Assembly (NCBI GenBank): GCA_941918925.1
Contig: OW799236.1
Coordinates: 85,214,213 to 85,278,212, forward strand
Reading direction: 5' to 3'
From: Phyto melanocephala
Taxonomy: Eukaryota > Arthropoda > Insecta > Diptera > Rhinophoridae
Length of the DNA: 64,000 nucleotides
The translations under genes were made by a program, and so were the position numbers. Shown in pieces: positions 10,401 through 20,327 of the stretch (position 1 is its first letter; every line of letters starts with the position of its first letter). The notes below the pieces were generated by a model, which did no database searches, was not told where the DNA came from, and worked only from the letters and a program-made list of their open reading frames with translations.

Positions 10401-11174
10401 CCAAGGTCTATTAAATAAGGTCTGTGCAACTCTACAAAAACAAAAAGCAAAAATAATATACGGGCATTTTGTTAGTGTAAAATTACTCTAAGGTAGTCAA
10501 AAACAGCTGACTAAAATACCAAAAAATTCATCCAGGTGAAATTATCAGTCCATCTGATGGGAAACGTTACTGTCAAACTCTATGTATAAAAAATTATTTT
10601 TTATGAGGTATTTGACAGAGAGCAGCACAGCAAGTTCGCCGTTGCATATACCTGTATGAATATGCCCAACGCCTATTAAATTTTGTGTTTTGATTTTGTT
10701 TAACAATTTTTTCAAGACAACAAAAATAAATTGTGTTAATAGTAAATATTTGCTAAAAATATGGCTGATAAAGATAAAATAGAAGTCTAGACGATGTCTT
10801 GAAGAAGCGTGCTGTTTCACAAGGTATGTTGGGCCAGAAAGATGCTCGTTTCGCTGCTGGTGTTGTACAAATGGTGCGTGAAGGCAAAATAGCTAATCGT
10901 TGTATTTTCTTGGCCTGTGAGCCAAGTAATGGCAAGGCTGCTATAGCTGTTGGTGTGGCTCAGTCCTTGGGTACAGAAACGCCTTTTACCAGCATGTCCG
11001 GCTCGGAAAAATATTCATAAGTTGAAAAATTATCAATCATAAAATTGAAAAATTGAAAAACATAAATGTCGCCCTAAAATGGTAAACAAATTTTGACAAC
11101 TTCGAGTAGTAAACATAGGGGAGCAAAAAACGATCAGCTGATTAGTTGAACAGACCTTATTTAATAGACCTTGG
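10401..11174. mobile_element. TIR element (P-like) carrying a reptin fragment
   Basis: Inverted ends of 31 bp (one mismatch) start CCAAGGTCTATTAAATAAGG (10401-10431, 11144-11174). TAATGA flanks both sides (10395-10400, 11175-11180); with the preceding GG on the left the duplication could originally have been 8 bp. The motif ATAAGGT lies at positions 15-21 of the TIR, the same place as in the canonical 31-bp P-element TIR, so a P-superfamily origin is plausible but not proven. It encodes no transposase. The cargo is a host gene fragment (next entry). Confidence 0.7.
10761..11020 (+). pseudogene. rept: reptin (RUVBL2-like AAA+ ATPase) 5' fragment, broken
   Basis: ATG at 10761 reads MADKDKIEV, then a TAG. 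A second frame from 10787 reads LDDVLKKRAVSQGM, then GQKDARFAAGVVQMVREGK, and ends GTETPFTSMSGSEKYS with a stop at 11018-11020. This matches the N-terminal part of reptin, a DNA helicase-like subunit of Ino80/Tip60 complexes. About 17-20 codons are deleted after the ninth, which shifts the frame. The Walker A region is damaged (EPSNGKA where the family has GEPSTGKT), and everything after the SGSE.YS motif is missing. It is non-functional and lies between the TIRs of a mobile element. Confidence 0.85.
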
Positions 11175-11319
11175 TAATGACATGCAAAAAAGAATACAGG
11201 AAAAACAGATGTTGGTAAATTTCGTACTCAATGATATGTAAGTATATGAAATAACATGAAATCAATTAGGAAAAATAATTCTATGTTTCAATTTTCAATA
11301 CATTACTGAGTTAATTAGT

Positions 11320-11460
11320 TGATATTTACACACAACACCTGTAGTTCTGATCAAAAGAGTGCTTCTGATGAAACCGTATCTGGTTTCGAAAATGCATTCC
11401 ACTCAGCTAGTATCGGATGACTAACTTTTCGTCGATATTCTGTCATTATCGCATTGAACT
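11320..11460 (+). ncRNA. Dispersed repeat with decayed hammerhead motif, copy 3
   Basis: Outer stem CTGAT/ATCGG (11347-11351, 11412-11416), stem I GAGTG/CACTC, stem II arms ACC/GGT and the GAAA core are present. The catalytic CTGATGA is altered to CTTCTGA, which should abolish activity. The 3' flank ATTGAACTTATAGCCTAAAA matches in reverse the flank of the palindrome at 4285-4300. Confidence 0.6.
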
Positions 11461-12377
11461 TATAGCCTAAAATTTAGATTAATTTTTTTTTTAAATATAT
11501 ACATATTTCAAAAATTTACAAACGAAAATCAATTTTTTTCAGCTTCTAGACAATTGAGAGAGTCATTATTGGTATCATCTGAAAGGACTTGACTAGCGCA
11601 ATATTAGCACTATAAAAAATTAAAATTCATGCCACTACAAAATTACAGACAATAAATTTATAGTACATGGGTCAAATCTGGTATTTTAAAATGTAACTTT
11701 TAGAACCCCCTCAATACTGGTATCAAATGAAAGGGCTTGACCAGTTGAATACAGTAAATTACTAAAAAAAATGTTAAATTCCAAGATGGCGTCTAAAACG
11801 GATCAAATTTGTTTAAACCCCATCAATATGTGTATCAAATTAAAGGGCTTGACTAGTAGAATATAGTTAAATTCGTAAAAATTCAAAATCAAGGATGGCG
11901 TCGGAAATAATCAGAAAAAATGGCGTATAACATGAAATATAGGTTAAGCTACGATTATTCGACATTTTTAAGAAACCGGTTTTCAAATAGTTCGAAATTT
12001 AAAATTAAAAAATAACCGGTTGCTTGTTTAAAAATTTAGAAAAAACCGGTTAACCGGTCGAATACATAAAATATAATTCTTTCTTATACCCATGACAGAA
12101 ATACATATATAAACTATAAACTAGTTTGTTTTATGGTTTAATTGCATTTTTTTGTGTGTCAAATTCAATGACATTATTATAAAATGCGGTTATTTAAGAT
12201 AAAGATGTTAAAGGACAGGCACTTTTTACCTAAAAGTGAGCGAAAAGTTAAGTTAATGCTTCAACTTTTAAGGTAAGGTTTATAAATTTAAAAATGCCAT
12301 TGTTTCTCCACATGAAACAAAATATGGCAACTAAATTGTGATTTTTATATTTTTTTCAACTTCGACCTTTTCAATTT

Positions 12378-12845
12378 TTTTATACCCTTCACCTGTGGTG
12401 CACAAGGGTATATATAGCTTTGTCATTCCGTTTGTAATTTGTACAATTTGCATTTCCGACCCCATAAAGTATATATTTTCTGAAAGCTTATGAATAGAGG
12501 AGTCGATTAAGCCCTGACCGTCTGCCCGTCTGTCCGTGTGTTGGTTGAAATCAACTTTTAGAAGCAACTATATGTTCCTCAGATCTGTATATGGTATCAA
12601 TCTCTTGGAAATATCCAGGAATGAATCGCTATTGAAATTCAGCACAATCGCCCCATAACTTTCTGAGATATGAGCGAAAAACCACGACCACCTCGTTTTT
12701 TTACACAATTACAACAACAACATACAAAACAAAATAAAAAAAAATAATAAAAAAAAATTAAAAAAAAAATATAAAAAAAAATAATAAAATATAAATAATA
12801 TCTTAAATAAAATAAGATAAAATTTTTTTGGCTCAGCTGGGCCAA
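12378..12845 (-). mobile_element. DINE-like element nested in the hAT-like copy
   Basis: The reverse 3' hairpin CCTTCACCTGTGGTGCACAA opens it. The GACCCCATAAAGTATATA, CTGCCCGTCTGTCCG and CACGACCACCTCG blocks and a poly(A)-type tract follow, and it stops at GGCTCAGCTGGG. The TTCGGC hairpin end is missing. It lies at the second level of a nest. Confidence 0.75.
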
Positions 12846-13135
12846 AACAAAACAGTAAATAAATCATCAAAAATGTTATTTCGTTTTGAAAAATTTTTTA
12901 AGAAATAAATTTATTTGGTAAAAGCAATCGGTTTTGTTCTGGTACTGCCATATAAAAAAAAAAACTTTGATACATGGAGGTTGTAATAATGAAAAATATT
13001 AAAAAGTCACTTCACTACTCACTGTAGTCAAATTTACCTTTTACTAACATTAACTTTGTAGGCAAGTTGTAATAATGATTCTTTGTGTGCCAAACTATTT
13101 TAGTATACAGGTCATATGTTATCAGGGGCCGAATT

Positions 13136-13254
13136 ACAGCATTCGAACGTGATCGAAATTGTAAAATTCTTATTAGAATCTCTATACCTAAAGCACAGCG
13201 AACTCGATCGTTCGAGTAAAATTTCGATGGTTATCGAATGCCGTAATTCGGTCC
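13136..13254. mobile_element. GGGCCG-type MITE, copy 1
   Basis: Inverted ends GGGCCGAATTACAGCATTCG and (reverse) GGACCGAATTACGGCATTCG. The trinucleotides flanking it are CAG and CTG. It is 119 bp and shares its internal TAAAGCACAGC..CTCGATCG with the copy at 48117-48246. It encodes nothing. Confidence 0.75.
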
Positions 13255-14458
13255 CTGCTCTCCAAACAAATAAATTTTAACCTAATTATTGTTCTTAATT
13301 TACATTTGTTTTTGAAACAACAAATAAATTTCTTACAATATTATGGAAGAGTATTTAATAAATTTTCTGATTTTTTTAAATTTTTTGAGTAATAAATATA
13401 GTATGGTAAGTTTGGTTACAAAGATAAAACATAAAACTAAAAATAAAAAAACCGGCTTCTGTGAGTAAAAAAACCGTCGTATTCGACATTCGAAAAATTA
13501 ACATTTAGAAAAAACCGCCAGCTGAAAGAGTAAAAAACCGGGTTTTCTACCGGTTGTAAAACAGAGTCGATCACCCTATATTATACGTATGTATGTACAT
13601 GATGGTGAAGGGCTCGGCCGAATATAGCACTCTTACTTGTTTTTTTTTTTTAACATACATACGTAAATTTATAATTTTACAGTGGGATGTTTTTATATAA
13701 AAAACGCAGTACCAACACGAGCATGAGAACTTCCATTCAAATATTAATTAGAAATTAAAAAAAAATCTATACTTTCAAGTATATTTCAGATAACAGTACT
13801 TTCCAATTACAATTTCACTGTCATTTACGCCGAAGTGTTTCCCAATTAATTAAGTAAATAGTATATTATTTAAAATGTATATTTTCTAGGAAAGTGATAT
13901 AATGGAAAGTCAAATTATAATTAATATTTTTTCATGTAGACATTATCAACTTGTTGAAGATTTGAATTTTTTTTCCTCCCTTTTTTAATCAAATAATCGA
14001 TATACTATGTTTAAACACAATTTACTAGATTTTGTTGTCTAACTATGAAACACATTTTTGGTTGCAAGCACATTTTTAATTTCTAAGTGATATTTGAAAA
14101 AAATAATTTATAAACATAAGTAGTATATAAGATAGTTAAAGTAAATATTGCTATGCTTCCTTTATTTCACCTGATGTACGTAAATGTATCGATTAGATAA
14201 GAGCCACTACAAATAATTTTAATGTCTACTGATTTTAATAGTAATTTGATTATTAATCGGAAAAAACGTATAATTCTTCGCAGACTTATTATTATCCGAT
14301 ACATACATAGTAATTGTGCATGCATGTGTGTTCTCTAATTTGTGCGTACACCAATGCCTCAAATAGTGGTGGTCAAATGTAGATAGTGAACACTTCATCC
14401 ACTACTTGGTTAGGTGAAAGAAGAGGGTTTATAAAACGTTCATAGCTATAAAAGTTAA

Positions 14459-14717
14459 GCATGTAGTACACGAAATGTAAAAAGTCATATACGCATGTGT
14501 ACTGTGACGTAATTTTGACGTCATTATAAAGCATAAATGTATCCCCCACATGTGCTTCATTTGAATTTTTGGACTAAAATACATTTCGTTTAATATCAAA
14601 ATCTTACCGCATGCAGCCACTACGACTATTTTGAAAAATGTAACCAAAGTGCTGAATATTTCAGTGACGTCAGACCCACATGTGCCTGTGGCTTTTTACA
14701 GTTCGTGTACTATAGGC
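14459..14717. mobile_element. TTAA-flanked MITE, copy 1
   Basis: 259 bp with inverted ends GCATGTAGTACACGAAATGT and (reverse) GCCTATAGTACACGAACTGT. TTAA flanks both sides (14455-14458, 14718-14721), the target duplication of piggyBac-type transposition. Two perfect TGACGTCA octamers (14516-14523, 14665-14672) lie inside. It encodes no protein. Confidence 0.8.
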
Positions 14718-14734
14718 TTAATTTCTTTATCGTG

Positions 14735-14960
14735 TCCTCGCAAAAATCCACAAGGTAAGAAGACATCAAAACCCAAATTGGAAGGCACAAATATAACTGG
14801 CTGGGTCACCCGCTCAGGAAGCCAGCCCTATGACAATATCTGTCACGTGGAATCCATCAGGCTCTCGAAGACGAGGACTATCTCGAAACACTATCTTGAA
14901 TGAAACCGACATGTAATGCATGTAAGCGAGAATGCAATTAACCGACGCATAGTGGACCAT
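14735..14960 (+). pseudogene. LINE reverse transcriptase C-terminal relic
   Basis: One frame reads EDIKTQIGRHKYNWLGHPLR then KPAL. After a frameshift another reads WNPSGSRRRGLSRNTI. The pair WIGH.LRKP..WNP.GSRRRGRP.NTWRR is the tail downstream of the RT domain in a common class of animal LINEs. G+C content is higher than in the flanks. It is a frameshifted, 5'-truncated remnant abutting the TTAA MITE. Confidence 0.55.
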
Positions 14961-15376
14961 TTCGCTAAAAGGCAGTCAAAAATATATAACATTTTACTGG
15001 ATTGGAATTTTGATAGTTTAAGGGCCATTATTACAACAACGTTAATGTTAAGTTAATGCTAATTCCTTTATACCGTAGAAAATATGGTAACTTTTAATTT
15101 ATAAACCTAACGTTAAAAGTTAAACGTAGAGTGATCTTCCCTTTAACATATCGGACAATTTTACATAAAAGTGAAGTTGTAAGAACGAAAAACTAGTAGT
15201 TATCTGTCTTATAACATTATAACTTTAGTTATCGGTAAGTTATAATAGTGGCCCTAAAACTTTAAAATCGGTCAGTTAGAAAAATAGTTGTGATGAATTT
15301 AAAATGCATTTCAAGTTTTATAACATACTAGCTAATACCCGGTGTGCATCGCCACCCCAAATTTTAGTATTTAATT

Positions 15377-16891
15377 CAGCGTTGTCAACTCGGTGATTTT
15401 ATCACCGTTTTTGGTGATTTTTAACAATTCGAAAGCGGAAAAATTGTGAGTCAGTGCTTGGTGATTTTTTTTTTAGTTTTTAGTGCTTTTCTTTTTATTT
15501 CGGTGACACCAAACACTAAAATTAAAATATATTAATTGAAAAAAATTTTTTGTAAGTGTAAATTTATATACATACTACCAAAATGTAACTTATAGTACAA
15601 TTACATGCAACTCGGCAAAAAAATAATATTACACTAAAAATTTAATTATTTATAAGATGGTATTGATTGCCCAGAAAGTTTTTGTTTCAAAATGTCTAAC
15701 TTTATACATATATGCATATGAGGTAATTGTGAATAAAAGAAATTCCTCTTTCTATCATCTTATAAATGACTTTTAGCGTCCCACAACTTTAAACGTTTAA
15801 AAATTTTACCAGAAAACTTTGAATTTTTGAGTAAAATTAACATAATTAATGTTAGAAATGTTTTATAACGTACAAAAGAAAATATTTTACCATTACCAAT
15901 GGCAAAATATCGAATCCAGTCGATTTTTGGATTGAAGTTAAATCGTACAAACATGAAGTTAACTTTAATCCCTTTGAAGCATTAGCTAATATTGCCGTTA
16001 AACTTTTATCGCTCCCATGAATGTGTTTAAATCTAAAATACGCAACCGAATGTCTTTAAATTCATTTAATGCCTTACTTCACATTAAAAATGGGTTTAAA
16101 CGGGAAAATTTCTGTTGCGAAACCTACCAAATAGCTGATGAAGTAAATATTCTGATTAATAGCAATAATATTTATAAAGCATTACAATTTGAAATTAAGA
16201 CTGTGTTGTGGCCAGATGATAGTGATAATAATGAAGAAATAATTGACTTTATCATTGATATTTGATATTATTTACACAGAGAAAAGCTTAAATCCGAATC
16301 GAATTATTAAACTGCAAGTATATTAAAATTTTTCATAATTTTTAGTTAGAAATATTTCTATTTAATTACTCTAATATGTAATATAAAAATATTTAAATAT
16401 TAAATAATAGTTTTACTTATTTGGTGAATAATTTCTTTAATATTTTGTACAACAAATTCACATATGTTTATTAAACGTCGTTTAAATGCATCAGGTATGG
16501 AAAAATTAATCCTGTCGTAATTTTTTCTCAATGTTGAAATAAATTCCTTACAATGCATCACTCCTGAGATATATTGTGAATTGATAATTACTATAATAAT
16601 TTTTCCAATGTTTTTGTTTATTTTTATTTTCATATAAATATATGTATCTATTTAAATCTCTACTGACTGACTAAAAGATATTCGTTGTTTGATTTTTGTA
16701 AATCTTTTTGTTATTTATTCTGATATACATTTAAAAATGTCTTAGTTTTAAAGAAATTTATAAAAATGTATAATTTTATTAAATAAATAAAAAAATAATT
16801 TAAAAATTATAAATTTAGTGCTTTTTTTTGAGAATGACGCGTTTTTTCCTGGGTTATGGTGCTTTTTGAAATTTTAAAGTTGACAACGCTG
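15377..16891 (+). mobile_element. hAT transposon, internally decayed, 8-bp target duplication
   Basis: Terminal inverted repeats CAGCGTTGTCAACT (14 bp, perfect) are flanked by ATTTAATT on both sides (15369-15376, 16892-16899). Deleting the element restores TTTAGTATTTAATTCATATG, which is exactly the neighbouring Helitron repeat unit at 17030. An 8-bp duplication and CAGNGTTG ends are hAT hallmarks. A reverse-strand open frame at 16400-16633 is unassigned. Confidence 0.9.
15796..16265 (+). pseudogene. hAT transposase C-terminal (dimerisation) region, broken
   Basis: Frames read LKILPENFEFL, then VDFWIEVKSYKHEVNF, NPFEALANIAVKLLSLP, a stop, and in another frame MNVFKSKIRNRMSLNSFNAL, ending in a run with CCETYQIADEVN and NNIYKAL. 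This is the hAT C-terminal region. The family's signature between 'LLSLP' and 'MNVFKSK' (FS.A..ER.FS) is deleted, with a frameshift at 16017. The N-terminal BED finger and most of the RNase-H core are absent, so it is dead. Confidence 0.8.
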
Positions 16892-17529
16892 ATTTAATTC
16901 ATATGGCAGGTGCCACGCCCATTATTGTTAATGCACCCATTTTTTCCATAAATGTTTATTTGAATATCAAAGTTGCTTTTGCAAAATTTCAGTACTCTAC
17001 TCGATATCGTTTTCAGGATATACGAATTTTAGTATTTAATTCATATGGTAGGTGCCACGCCCACTATTGATAATGCACCCATTTCTCGCCTAAATGTTCA
17101 TTTGGGTGTCAAAGTTGCTCTTGCAAAATGTTACTACTCTAATCGATATCGTTTTCCAAATATACGAATTTTAGTATTTAATTCATGAGGCCACGCCTAC
17201 TATTGCAAGTCCGCCCATTTTTTACCCAAATGTTCGTGTGGATGTCAAAGTTTACCGTACTTAATTTGAAAACTCTAGCTGCATTAACTTTCGTGATATA
17301 TAATATTTAATACTTATTCTTTAATAGAATTCTTCTTTAATAATATTCTTTAAACCAAAGTATAGCCTATAGTTCCTTCCAGACATACAGAAAGATTCTG
17401 TGAAAATTTCAATGAAATCGGTCCAGCCGTTTAACCGTCTATAAAGCACAAACAAACATACAAACACACAAACATATAAACGTACAAATATACAAACACA
17501 CATTGATTTTTATATATATAGATATTTTA

Positions 17530-17955
17530 CATATTTATTTATGGTACAGAGATAAAGTATTAAAACTTGTATAAAAAGTTTGTTTTACACAAGGTCTTAT
17601 ATTTGTTGTCACGCTTACCACTTATACTATCTTTTATTATAACTTTGTAATTTTAAAATTGATTAATTTACATAAAATGTTAAAAAGATACAAATGGCGA
17701 TTCCTCTAGTGCTTGTAAAAATTACTTTTAAGCAATTTTAGTAAATATTTCTTCTAAATAGCCTTGATTTTCATCTTCTAGAAGTAGTTTAGCTTCTACG
17801 TCTAATACTACATTTACATCTGAGCCAAAGTAGCAGATTTTGAGAAAATCCAGTTAATTTCTACCAGGTTTCACATACAAAACGAAATCTGCTTCGCCAC
17901 TAGATTTTGGCAGAATCTACTTAAAATCTAGTACTACTGCATGACCAATCTGCTC
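17530..17955. other. A/T-rich stretch, no gene seen
   Basis: No coding signal. A 3'-truncated DINE segment follows directly. Confidence 0.4.
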
Positions 17956-18182
17956 CTTAATATTTTTGATATTTTGATACCTTAAGCGGGTCTTAGCGAT
18001 GCCGGGGGTCTTCAAAAAAGTGATTTCAACATACACACGGACAGACAACGTCCGTCTCCCCTATTCATAAGCTTTCAGAAAATATATATTTTATGGGGTC
18101 GGAAATGAAAATTGTAGAAATTTCACACGAAATGACAATCCTATATATACCCTTTTACACTGTCGTGTAAAGGATATAATAA
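17955..18182 (+). mobile_element. DINE-like 3' fragment
   Basis: It contains ATGCCGGGGGTCTTCAAAAA, ACACACGGACAGACAACG, TTTATGGGGTCGGAAATG and the terminal hairpin ACCCTTTTACACTGTCGTGT. The first two thirds of the element are missing, and small internal deletions shorten the GACAGAC tract. Confidence 0.7.
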
Positions 18183-18334
18183 AACCTATATCTCCTTAAG
18201 GTGGTTTAATTCCAAAAATTGTATTCATAGAGAAACACCTGTGTTGACAAACGTTGTTTTATGTGCACACACTTTCAGTCTTTATATCACTTTGTTTATA
18301 TGGTCTCGCTAGCATTTCATTTGTAAAGGTTATT

Positions 18335-18583
18335 TCTGTGGTTTTCATGGGCAACCGTGTATGTTCATTTTATACGATTTTGAGTTAATAATGGCCATAT
18401 TGCTTGGTTTTAGACGGCCTTTACTTGGTTTTAAAAATTTCTCAAATTCTGATTATTTTAATGGCATAATAACGTAACTTCTATATACATATATTTAAAA
18501 ATCGTTCAGCACTAACACGGTTTTGTAGCTCTCCTGACAAATTTGATTTTAAGACATACATGGTTGCCCATGAAAACCACAGA
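18335..18583. repeat. Palindrome with 29-bp arms
   Basis: TCTGTGGTTTTCATGGGCAA at 18335 is mirrored by TTGCCCATGAAAACCACAGA ending at 18583; the inner arms differ by one base. A third, diverged copy (GGTTGCCCTCGAAAAGC) lies at 18729. It may be a small fold-back MITE. No clear target duplication. Confidence 0.55.
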
Positions 18584-20327
18584 TTTGTTTGAAATTTAAA
18601 TAGAAAAAATTTACGTGACCTTTATTCACATGACTGTTAAAAAAATCAAAAAATTCAATACCTAACCCATACTTTGATCTTGAACGATTTTTTTGCTCAC
18701 ATGAAAATTTTGATTTTAAAACATTCCCGGTTGCCCTCGAAAAGCTCACAAATGTTTTCGGTTTTTTTTTTGTGTTGTATTGGATTCGTACAGGAATGGG
18801 AACTGGCAATTTTTGCGTAATCAAAAAAAAAAAAAATATTTTTGTAATACTTTTTCACTTCAAAATAAAGAAAAGTATAATTTTTTTTTAACTTAAATGT
18901 TTTGTTGGTTTTTTGGCTGTTAACTTTGCTCTAATAATTTAGATTTTAGAAACTTTTTACATGATTTTTTGTTTCTTTTAACTCATAATAAAAAGAATCA
19001 AGTTCACTTTTAAATTTATGTGCAGACAGAATATGTTCTAGCAAATTGTTGAATATAATTTTTATAGTTTATCATTCTGGAAATTATAATAAAAAAATGT
19101 TTCTTTATTTTTGTTCAATCCAAATGTTTTGCAGTTAAAAACTAATTATAATCTCAGTGGACTAGAAATCATGTAGTTTATTTATATGACCAGAAAACGT
19201 ATATTTTGCTGGGCAAAGCTAACGAACGCTTTTTTTTAAATATTTATTGCAATATTGTTTCGATGAATAGTCTGCTATTTCTCCCACAATTAATTTATTT
19301 ATAAGTTTAAATAAACAAACATTACATTATAGTAAAGAGGACATTCATTAACAACTCACTTCTCATCATTGGATTGCGTTCGTTTACACAAATTTCCATA
19401 TAAGAAGTAAACAATCCAGTAAAGTTCAGCAAAAAGTCAATACTTTTGAACCAACTGTACGATTAAATAAGTTTCTTTTATTGTTAAACAAGAATAAAAT
19501 AAATAAAATAAGTACCCACAACATAAAAAATAACGAACTAAAAAAATCAATGAATGAATTAATTTGTATTGAACGAATAGGTAGTATATACTACATATGT
19601 AAGTGTATAGGTATACAACAACTAAAAACGTGTGTTTTTTAACATGCATATTGACCTCAATCAACTACAATTTTTGTAAACAATTACAATTAAAACCAAA
19701 ACAAAAAGTGGAGCAAGTAAACGAAAGCTCAACTGTTGTAAGACAAGGATGGAAAGAGACAAACTTTGTTAAACAAGATTTAAATAGCGGTTACTTGTAA
19801 CAAATGATGATGTACTTGTTGTAGCTACTAGTGTTGCTGTTTTAACATTTTTTTAAATTTAAAATAAAGCTCTGTACAGACGGTTGTCAGATTTTACTTA
19901 ATTGCTACACCTAAACATATGCTAACAATGGAATGACAATGAAGAATTGCTTCCATAAGGTAAATTGTCAGTTCTGACGGTTGTAAGACTTTTGTCAGAA
20001 AAGCTGACAATTTTATTGGCAGATGTTGTTCTGACAATAACATTATCTGACGATGTTGTCCGACAAAAAATTGTAAGTTTAGACGGTTGTCAGATGACGG
20101 TATAAAAAAAATTGGCAGATCTGTTGTCAGAAATTGCTTTGGTCATGTTTTTTTCACAATCTTAGATTCCGATAGCGTCTGGGGATCTAGAAAAGCTTTC
20201 ACAAATTTAAAAATGGAATACTCTGTACCGTCCTCTTCATATTTACAATAATTTTTATTATTTTCATTTTGTTCTCCACTTATTGACACAAATCTAAACT
20301 GAAACAAGAAACACGCAAGAAAATTAA

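Larger units (their letters stand above)
11956..13578 (-). mobile_element. hAT-like AACCGGTT-rich element, copy 1 (left end lost)
   Basis: The ends match the complete copy at 24086-25198: CGATTATTCGACATTTTTAA and AAACCGGTTTTC on the left, ACAACCGGT..GTCGATCACCCTA on the right. The outermost bases of the left TIR (TAGGGTGA) are missing. The interior carries a DINE element (12378-12845) and a CWG-flanked MITE (13136-13254). Confidence 0.65.
11500..13640 (-). mobile_element. DINE-like element, reverse, split by a hAT-like insertion
   Basis: The segment 11560-11905 holds two to three diverged units of the CAAATGAAAGGGCTTGAC type. 11920-11955 reads GGCGTATAACATGAAATATA then AGGTTAAGCTACGA, the reverse of the 5' region of the copy at 38413. 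The reverse 5' end (ATGATGGTGAAGGGCTCGGC and ATATAGCACTCTTACTTGTT) lies at 13600-13640. The two parts are separated by the element at 11956-13578. Confidence 0.6.
15328..17522 (-). mobile_element. Non-autonomous Helitron, copy A (reverse), with nested hAT
   Basis: On the reverse strand it begins A|TCTATATATATAAAAATCAA and ends GGGTATTAGCTAG|T. Those are 5' TC and 3' CTAG termini and insertion between A and T, as Helitrons do. The interior has tandem units near 16900-17200 built on TTTAGTATTTAATTCATATG and GGTGCCACGCCCA. The GTTTAAACGG..CTGGACCGATTTC-like lead region resembles the two copies inside mon2 introns. A hAT element occupies 15377-16891. It carries no Rep/helicase. Confidence 0.75.

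Noticed and set aside
10545..10935. Reverse-strand frames opposite the reptin fragment
   Set aside because: Shadows of the pseudogene on the other strand; no homology.
16130..16150. CTGATGAAG word as a further hammerhead core
   Set aside because: It is part of the hAT transposase codons; no stem I, stem II or GAAA in register.
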